Below, in pieces: positions 59,546 to 64,000 of a DNA stretch of 64,000 bases (the first letter of the stretch is position 1; each line of letters begins with the position of its first letter). This stretch comes from Flavobacterium sp. xlx-214. Lineage in GTDB: Bacteria; Bacteroidota; Bacteroidia; Flavobacteriales; Flavobacteriaceae. The notes under the pieces were generated by a model. The model was not told the origin of the DNA. It saw nothing but the letters and a program-made list of their open reading frames with translations, and searched no databases. Where the stretch lies: positions 2,604,001 to 2,668,000 of the forward strand of contig NZ_CP059431.1 in NCBI RefSeq assembly GCF_013874595.1. Reading direction: 5' to 3'. The position numbers and the translations under genes are program-made.

Positions 59546-59562
59546 CAATCTTTATGCCAATA

Positions 59563-59592
59563 AAAAAACCGCTTTTTAAAAAGCGGTTTTTT
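59563..59592 (-). terminator. Terminator of lpdA
   Basis: AAAAAACCGC-TTTTTAAAAA-GCGGTTTTTT: on the minus strand a GC-clamped hairpin with a long T run, between lpdA and lon. Confidence 0.88.
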
Positions 59593-59611
59593 ACTATAAA
59601 TAATTACTTTA

Positions 59612-61015
59612 TTATACGTGTAAAGCTCTATTTTCTGTAGCAGCTAAAGCAGCTTCTTTCATTGCTTCAGCAAAAGTTGGGTGTGCGTGAGACATACGAG
59701 AAATATCTTCTGCTGATGCACGGTATTCCATAGCAACAACTGCTTCAGCAATTAAATCTGCAGCACGAGCTCCAACAATGTGAAAACCTAAAATTTCGTC
59801 TGTAGCTTTATCAGCTAATATTTTAACAAAACCATCTAAATCGGCACTTGCACGAGCACGTCCTAAGGCTTTGAAAGGGAATTGACCTACTTTGTACTCT
59901 TTATTTTCAGCTTTTAATTGCTCTTCGGTTTTACCAACTGCAGCAACTTCTGGCCAAGTATAAACAACACCTGGAATTAAGTTATAATCGATATGAGGTT
60001 TTTGACCTGCTAATTGCTCAGCAACTAAAACTCCTTCTTCTTCTGCTTTATGTGCTAACATTGCACCACGAACAACATCACCAATAGCATAAATATTTGA
60101 AGCAGTAGTTTGTAAATGATCGTTTACTTCAACCTGACCTCTTTCTGTAATTTTAACACCTGCTTTATCAGCGTTTAATCCATCTGTGTAAGGACGACGC
60201 CCTACACATACTAAAGAATAATCACCTTCTAAAGAAATTACTTCTCCTTTAGCGTTTAAAGCTTCTACTAAAACAGTTTCTCCGTTTCTTTCTACTTTTT
60301 GAACTTTATGAGAAGTATAAAACTTCATTCCAGCCTTTTTAAGAACTTTTGTTAATTCTTTAGAAACAGCTCCGTCCATAGTAGGTAAAATACGATCAGC
60401 ATACTCAACAACAGACACTTGCGCACCTAAACGTAAGTAAACCTGACCTAATTCTAAACCAATAACACCACCACCAATAATGATTAGGTGTTTAGGAATT
60501 TCTTTTAATTTTAATGCTTCAGTTGATGTAATAATACGCTCTTTATCAATTGTAATAAATGGTAAAGAAGACGGCTTAGAACCTGTAGCAATAATGGTGT
60601 TTTTAGCAGATATTTGTTCTACAGTACCATCGTTTTTTGTTACATTAACAGTAGTAGCATTTTCAAAAGATCCAATACCTTCAAAAACGGTAATATTGTT
60701 TTTATCCATTAAAAACTTAACGCCACCACAAGTTTGATCTACAACAGCTTGTTTACGAGCGATCATTTTTTCTAAATCGATTTTTACGTCACCTGGTAAT
60801 TCAATACCGTGATCTGCAAAATGTTTGATTTCATCTACATGGTGAGATGAAGCTAATAATGCTTTTGAAGGAATACATCCTACATTTAAACAAGTTCCTC
60901 CTAAAGTAGAGTATTTTTCAATGATTGCAGTTTTCATTCCTAACTGAGCGCAACGGATAGCCGCTACATAACCACCAGGTCCAGAACCTATTACAACTAC
61001 GTCAAATGAATTCAT
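59612..61015 (-). CDS. lpdA: Dihydrolipoyl dehydrogenase (E3)
   Basis: 467-residue FAD enzyme that reoxidises dihydrolipoamide in the pyruvate and 2-oxoglutarate dehydrogenase and glycine cleavage complexes. FAD site VVVIGSGPGGYVAAIRCA; active disulfide C42/C47 in GGTCLNVGCIPSK; NAD site LIIGGGVIGLELGQVYLRLG; second FAD block NIYAIGDVVRGAMLAHKA; catalytic histidine region MSHAHPTFAEAMKEAAL at the C-terminus. It is monocistronic with a TACTTTTG promoter and a strong terminator, as an E3 serving several complexes would be. Confidence 0.96.
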   Translation of the reverse strand: MNSFDVVVIGSGPGGYVAAIRCAQLGMKTAIIEKYSTLGGTCLNVGCIPSKALLASSHHVDEIKHFADHGIELPGDVKIDLEKMIARKQAVVDQTCGGVKFLMDKNNITVFEGIGSFENATTVNVTKNDGTVEQISAKNTIIATGSKPSSLPFITIDKERIITSTEALKLKEIPKHLIIIGGGVIGLELGQVYLRLGAQVSVVEYADRILPTMDGAVSKELTKVLKKAGMKFYTSHKVQKVERNGETVLVEALNAKGEVISLEGDYSLVCVGRRPYTDGLNADKAGVKITERGQVEVNDHLQTTASNIYAIGDVVRGAMLAHKAEEEGVLVAEQLAGQKPHIDYNLIPGVVYTWPEVAAVGKTEEQLKAENKEYKVGQFPFKALGRARASADLDGFVKILADKATDEILGFHIVGARAADLIAEAVVAMEYRASAEDISRMSHAHPTFAEAMKEAALAATENRALHV

Positions 61016-61050
61016 ATTTATATTATTTAGTATAAAATTAAAATGTGTTA

Positions 61051-61058
61051 CAAAAGTA
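61051..61058 (-). promoter_or_regulatory. -7 element (TACTTTTG) of lpdA
   Basis: TACTTTTG on the minus strand, 36 bp before the ATG. Confidence 0.55.
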
Positions 61059-61095
61059 CAATTATTTATAAAGACTCTTGCTAAAAAATAAATAA

Positions 61096-61121
61096 AAAAA
61101 GACCTTTAAAGTGGTCTTTTT
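61096..61121 (-). terminator. Terminator of the pyrE-SRPBCC transcript
   Basis: AAAAAGACC/GGTCTTTTT around an 8-base loop; the minus strand runs into seven T. Confidence 0.8.
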
Positions 61122-61126
61122 CAAAA

Positions 61127-61519
61127 TTATAATTTCACCATATTAGTGGCTAATGTTTCAATAAATTTACCAATAGGACCTTTTATCATCATAGCCATCA
61201 TTGGGTTAAAATCACCTTCAAAAAACAATTGTACATCTGTTTCTTCAGCTGATTTTTCGTTTAATTTTGCCGTTAATGTAAATGGTAATTTACTACTTGC
61301 TGCACCTAAAACAATTTCAGATGTTGGTGTAGCCGATTTTTTTACCAATTTAATTTCGGGCATTCCTTTTAATCCAAATTCAAAACAGTTTTCATCAATT
61401 ACTTCAAACTTAGCTATGTTTTCTGGCATTAATTTTTCAAAATTCTTAATATCTGATAATGCTTCAAATAAATATGCTGAAGATTTTGATACGGGAACAA
61501 CCGGACTTTCTAAATTCAT
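61127..61519 (-). CDS. SRPBCC (START-like) family protein
   Basis: 130 residues with the helix-grip pattern of the SRPBCC superfamily: VSKSSAYLFEALSDIKNFEK at the N-terminus (the pocket-closing helix), central strands FEFGLKGMPEIKLVKK and LPFTLTAKL, then DVQLFFEGDFNPMMAMMIKG and the long C-terminal helix ending LATNMVKL. Such proteins bind hydrophobic ligands in a large pocket. There is no export signal. It is 20 bp downstream of pyrE in the same direction and is probably co-transcribed, but no pyrimidine role is implied. Confidence 0.78.
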   Translation of the reverse strand: MNLESPVVPVSKSSAYLFEALSDIKNFEKLMPENIAKFEVIDENCFEFGLKGMPEIKLVKKSATPTSEIVLGAASSKLPFTLTAKLNEKSAEETDVQLFFEGDFNPMMAMMIKGPIGKFIETLATNMVKL

Positions 61520-61539
61520 AATTTCAGTTTTTTAATATG

Positions 61540-62181
61540 TTAAACGCCCCAAGTTGATGGTGAAGCGCTCCAAGTTGATAATGTTTCTACCTCTTCTTGT
61601 GAAATATATTCTTTTGCTACTGCCGTTTTTAATAAAGTAGGATAGTTACTTAAAGTAACCAATTTAATATCAGCGTTTTTGAAGTTTTCTGAAGCAACAT
61701 CAAATCCGTACGTAAAAATAGCTGCCATACCTAAAATATTAGCATTTGCTTCACGTAAAGCCTCAACTGCTTGCAAACTACTTTTACCTGTACTAATTAA
61801 ATCTTCTACAACTACTACCGATTTTCCTTCTTCAAACTGACCTTCGATTTGATTTTGACGACCGTGCTTTTTAGCTTCTGGACGTACATAAATAAAAGGC
61901 AATTCTAAAGCTTCGGCAACTAGCAAACCAATACCAATGGCACCGGTAGCAACACCTGCAATATAATCTGGTTTACCAAATTTTTCTACAATATTGGTTG
62001 CAAATTCATTTTTTAAAAACGTTCTAATCTCTGGAAAAGAAAGAGTTATGCGATTATCGCAATAAATTGGCGATTTCCATCCTGAAGCCCACGTAAAAGG
62101 ATTTTTAGGATTTAATTTAATTGCGTTAATTTGTAAAAGCAATTCCGCCGTTTTCTGTGCTGTGTTGTCGTTAAAAATCAT
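61540..62181 (-). CDS. pyrE: Orotate phosphoribosyltransferase
   Basis: 213 residues. It joins orotate to PRPP to form OMP in de novo pyrimidine synthesis. The PRPP-binding motif is VVVVEDLISTGKSSLQAVEAL; LNPKNPFTWASGWKSPIYCD holds the orotate-binding segment with the lysine, and YIAGVATGAIGIGLLVAEAL and YVRPEAKKHGRQNQIEG complete the active site. The ATG is 8 bp from that of the divergent Nudix gene. A TACATTTG box at 62187-62194 lies so close that the transcript may be leaderless. Confidence 0.95.
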   Translation of the reverse strand: MIFNDNTAQKTAELLLQINAIKLNPKNPFTWASGWKSPIYCDNRITLSFPEIRTFLKNEFATNIVEKFGKPDYIAGVATGAIGIGLLVAEALELPFIYVRPEAKKHGRQNQIEGQFEEGKSVVVVEDLISTGKSSLQAVEALREANANILGMAAIFTYGFDVASENFKNADIKLVTLSNYPTLLKTAVAKEYISQEEVETLSTWSASPSTWGV

Positions 62182-62186
62182 AGTTA

Positions 62187-62194
62187 CAAATGTA
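62187..62194 (-). promoter_or_regulatory. -7 element (TACATTTG) of pyrE overlapping the Nudix start codon
   Basis: TACATTTG on the minus strand ends 5 bp before the pyrE ATG. The plus-strand start codon of the Nudix gene (62190-62192) is inside the box. Confidence 0.45.
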
Positions 62195-62777
62195 TAAAGT
62201 TTTTATTAATGATAAGCCACTTTTTTTAACTAGTGTGTTAGAAAAAGAAACCGATTTTCAATTTTTTTTGCTAGATACTGTTGATATGCAAAAATTAATA
62301 GCACAATATTTTGCTGGTCAAATTACAAATGCTCGTTTGTATCACCCAGATGAAAATTTACTTATTCAAAACTTTAAAGAAAAAATCACGATAAATAAAG
62401 CTGGTGGCGGTTTGGTTGAAAACAACAAAGGACAAATTTTGTTTATTTACCGCAACGGAAAGTGGGATTTACCAAAAGGAGGAATTGAAAAAAACGAAAC
62501 TATTGAAGAAACATCTATCAGAGAGGTTGAAGAAGAAACAGGTTGTAAATATTTAAAAATTACAAATCCGTTGCAAAAAACCTATCATATTTTTAAACGT
62601 AATGGTGAGTATAAATTAAAAGTCACTTTTTGGTTTGCCATGACAACTGACTATACAGGTGAACTTCAAGGTCAATTAGAAGAAGGTATTGAAAAAGTAG
62701 TGTGGGTTGATAAAAAGGACATTCCAGAACTTTTAAAGAATTCTTATCAAAATATTAAGTTGTTGTTTGAACTATAA
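62190..62777 (+). CDS. Nudix hydrolase
   Basis: 195 residues. The N-terminal 65 residues are a small domain unlike the Nudix core. The Nudix box, GGIEKNETIEETSIREVEEE followed by TGC, has the full G-x5-E-x7-RE-x2-EE-x-G-hydrophobic pattern and binds divalent metal. It hydrolyses a nucleoside diphosphate linked to another group; the exact substrate is unknown. It shares an 8-bp gap with pyrE, so its promoter must lie within the pyrE coding region and I see no TAnnTTTG there. Two terminators follow. Confidence 0.9.
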   Translation: MYKVFINDKPLFLTSVLEKETDFQFFLLDTVDMQKLIAQYFAGQITNARLYHPDENLLIQNFKEKITINKAGGGLVENNKGQILFIYRNGKWDLPKGGIEKNETIEETSIREVEEETGCKYLKITNPLQKTYHIFKRNGEYKLKVTFWFAMTTDYTGELQGQLEEGIEKVVWVDKKDIPELLKNSYQNIKLLFEL

Positions 62778-62787
62778 TTATTACTAT

Positions 62788-62814
62788 AACCTAATTTCTT
62801 AAAAATTAGGTTTA
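62788..62814 (+). terminator. First hairpin after the Nudix gene
   Basis: AACCTAATTT/AAATTAGGTT with a 5-base loop; tail is TTAATT, so it is a weak terminator. Confidence 0.55.
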
Positions 62815-62829
62815 ATTAAAAAATAATAG

Positions 62830-62862
62830 AAAAGTCAACCAAAAAGGTTGGCTTTTCCTTTT
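62830..62862 (+). terminator. Second hairpin after the Nudix gene
   Basis: AAAAGTCAACC/GGTTGGCTTTT (one G-U pair in RNA) with an A5 loop, then CCTTTT. Confidence 0.75.
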
Positions 62863-62911
62863 AAAAACAAGCTGTTAACCTCAATAATTAAAAAAGAAAA
62901 GTCTTTTAATA

Positions 62912-62919
62912 TATATTTG
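62912..62919 (+). promoter_or_regulatory. -7 element (TATATTTG) of the LytS-type kinase gene
   Basis: TATATTTG 19 bp before the kinase ATG; no well-spaced TTG. Confidence 0.5.
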
Positions 62920-62938
62920 TGATGTAATTATTCATACA

Positions 62939-63988
62939 ATGTTTAAAAAACATCAACAAATTGCAATTGTTTTAGTTGTTTCTATACTTTTTTTTGGAAT
63001 TCCATTTATTAGTTTACCTGATTTTCAAAATAACAATACTCTTTTTAACTCGCTTATTTTTTATAAACGATGCATAGAAACATCGCTTGTAGTGGTCTTT
63101 TTTTATCTTAACTATTTCATATTAGTTCCTAAATTTTATCATCAGAAAAAGTACATCCTTTTTGCAATCATTACATTTATTTGTTTAGTAATTGCAATTA
63201 AAGTACCCGATTTAATTATTACCAATACTGATATTTACAATGCTTTAAAAGAGCAGAATACTCCTGGTTTTAGAATGAAAGGACCAAGACCAGAATATCC
63301 TTTAGTTATGCAATTTTTTATTGATAAAACTGCTTATCAATTTTATTTAGCGCTATCAATTGGTATTTTATTAAAAACAAACCAATATATAAATAGTATT
63401 GAGCAAGACATGCTTAAAAGCGAAGTTTCTTATTTAAAAGCTCAAATAAATCCTCATTTTTTATTTAACACTTTAAACTCAATTTACGCTTTATCATTAG
63501 TAAAATCAGACGATACGCCTAACGTAATCTTAAAATTATCGGCTATAATGAGGTATGTAGTAACCGAAAGTTCTAAGGAAAAAGTACTTTTAAAAGACGA
63601 ACTAAATTATATTACCGATTATATTGATTTGCAAAAAATTCGTTTAACATTGGCAACAGAAATTGATTATAAAGTATTGGGTAATGTAAATCAGCAAAAA
63701 ATTGCTCCGCTCCTATTCATTTCAATTATTGAAAATTGCTTTAAATACGGTGCAAGTCAAACCGAAAAATCTCTTATTCAAATCCATATTTCGGTTCAAG
63801 AAAATCAAATATCATTAGAAACCATCAACACAAAAATAGCAAAAAACATCAGCGAGCTTGAAAAAACCGAAACAGGTATTGCTAATACTGAAAAACGATT
63901 GGAAATTTTGTACCTTAACAATTACAAATTACATATTGAAAATTCGGAAACAAATTATAAAGTGCAACTAAAAATTAATTTGATATGA
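62939..63988 (+). CDS. LytS/YehU-type sensor histidine kinase
   Basis: 349 residues: four N-terminal helices (about 8-26, 45-64, 70-90 and 131-146) and a His_kinase (PF06580) domain, with phosphorylated H173 in SYLKAQINPHFLFNTLNSIY, followed by a HATPase domain (ISIIENCFKYGAS as N box and TGIANTEKRLEILY in the G region). There is no separate sensor domain; the membrane part is the likely sensor. Its stop overlaps the next ATG by 4 bp (ATGA), the usual link to a LytTR response regulator. The signal is unknown. Confidence 0.9.
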   Translation: MFKKHQQIAIVLVVSILFFGIPFISLPDFQNNNTLFNSLIFYKRCIETSLVVVFFYLNYFILVPKFYHQKKYILFAIITFICLVIAIKVPDLIITNTDIYNALKEQNTPGFRMKGPRPEYPLVMQFFIDKTAYQFYLALSIGILLKTNQYINSIEQDMLKSEVSYLKAQINPHFLFNTLNSIYALSLVKSDDTPNVILKLSAIMRYVVTESSKEKVLLKDELNYITDYIDLQKIRLTLATEIDYKVLGNVNQQKIAPLLFISIIENCFKYGASQTEKSLIQIHISVQENQISLETINTKIAKNISELEKTETGIANTEKRLEILYLNNYKLHIENSETNYKVQLKINLI

Positions 63989-64000
63989 TAAAAGCAATTG
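63985..64000 (+). CDS. Start of a probable LytTR-family response regulator (3' end outside window)
   Basis: ATG at 63985 overlaps the kinase stop by 4 bp and gives MIKAI before the window ends. Only five codons are visible; the call rests on the kinase context, since LytS-type kinases are almost always followed by a LytTR regulator that begins with such a beta strand. Confidence 0.5.

Noticed and set aside
1..64000. CRISPR array, insertion sequence, prophage or known defence system
   Set aside because: No regularly spaced repeats, transposase, integrase, capsid or defence-type gene was recognised on either strand.

Overview
The window is AT-rich chromosomal DNA from a member of the Bacteroidota, most probably family Flavobacteriaceae. 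The evidence is: promoter elements of the TAnnTTTG type (with TTG about 19 bp upstream in the best cases) in front of many genes; type IX secretion parts (PorX, PorQ, and a nuclease with a C-terminal sorting tail); FabV as enoyl reductase; and family-restricted genes such as DUF5606, DUF4258, DUF3810, DUF2795 and a PadR-PspC pair. I cannot fix the genus. The region is dense and mostly core genome: I see no prophage, insertion sequence, integrase or CRISPR array.

Layout. 1-13.2 kb: end of a metallophosphatase, two tandem tRNA-Arg(ACG), a shrunken methyltransferase-like protein, DoxX, PduO-type cobalamin adenosyltransferase, SecA, an aspartate aminotransferase, a secreted nuclease, RsmG, an epimerase and a PadR-PspC operon. 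13.3-16.3 kb: FumC, a JmjC-like cupin and a lytic-transglycosylase-like protein. 16.5-23.6 kb: a complete heme-uptake locus (HmuY lipoprotein and TonB receptor, divergent from substrate-binding protein, permease, ATPase and heme-degrading factor) around a 138-bp control region holding an exact 27-bp direct repeat. 23.6-29.2 kb: LpxK, a PH-domain membrane protein, Nif3-like protein, a zinc-ribbon-family protein that has lost its cysteines, a hydrolase, RluF and a CPCC protein. 29.3-32.5 kb: a self-contained regulator/membrane-protein cluster with palindromic operators, MmcQ/YjbR, a remnant of a DUF3307 gene, and tRNA-Tyr and tRNA-Ser. 32.6-40.4 kb: DUF4258, alanine dehydrogenase, TsaE, PorX, a glycosyltransferase, CoaE and a two-component system. 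40.5-64 kb: FUSC protein, peptide deformylase, MazG, a (2Fe-2S) ferredoxin-like protein beside a third copy of the heme-locus box, NADH dehydrogenase II, an ECF sigma factor, a sugar dehydrogenase, FabV, a nucleoside transporter, Cmk, PorQ, Lon, LpdA, PyrE, a Nudix hydrolase and a LytS-type kinase with the start of its regulator.

The most interesting signals are regulatory. A 19-bp box, TTTATTTRTTCTAAATWAA, occurs twice in the heme promoter region and once 25 kb away beside a ferredoxin-like gene, which points to a metal- or heme-responsive regulon. A 17-bp palindrome, ACTTTG-N5-CAAAGT, overlaps the -7 boxes of both transcription units of the 29.3-31.6 kb cluster, and a longer relative precedes padR-pspC. 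Decay is also visible: a cysteine-free zinc ribbon, a methyltransferase relative without a SAM-binding loop, and a 3' scrap of a DUF3307 gene. Function calls rest on motif recognition and memory of families; no database search was run.
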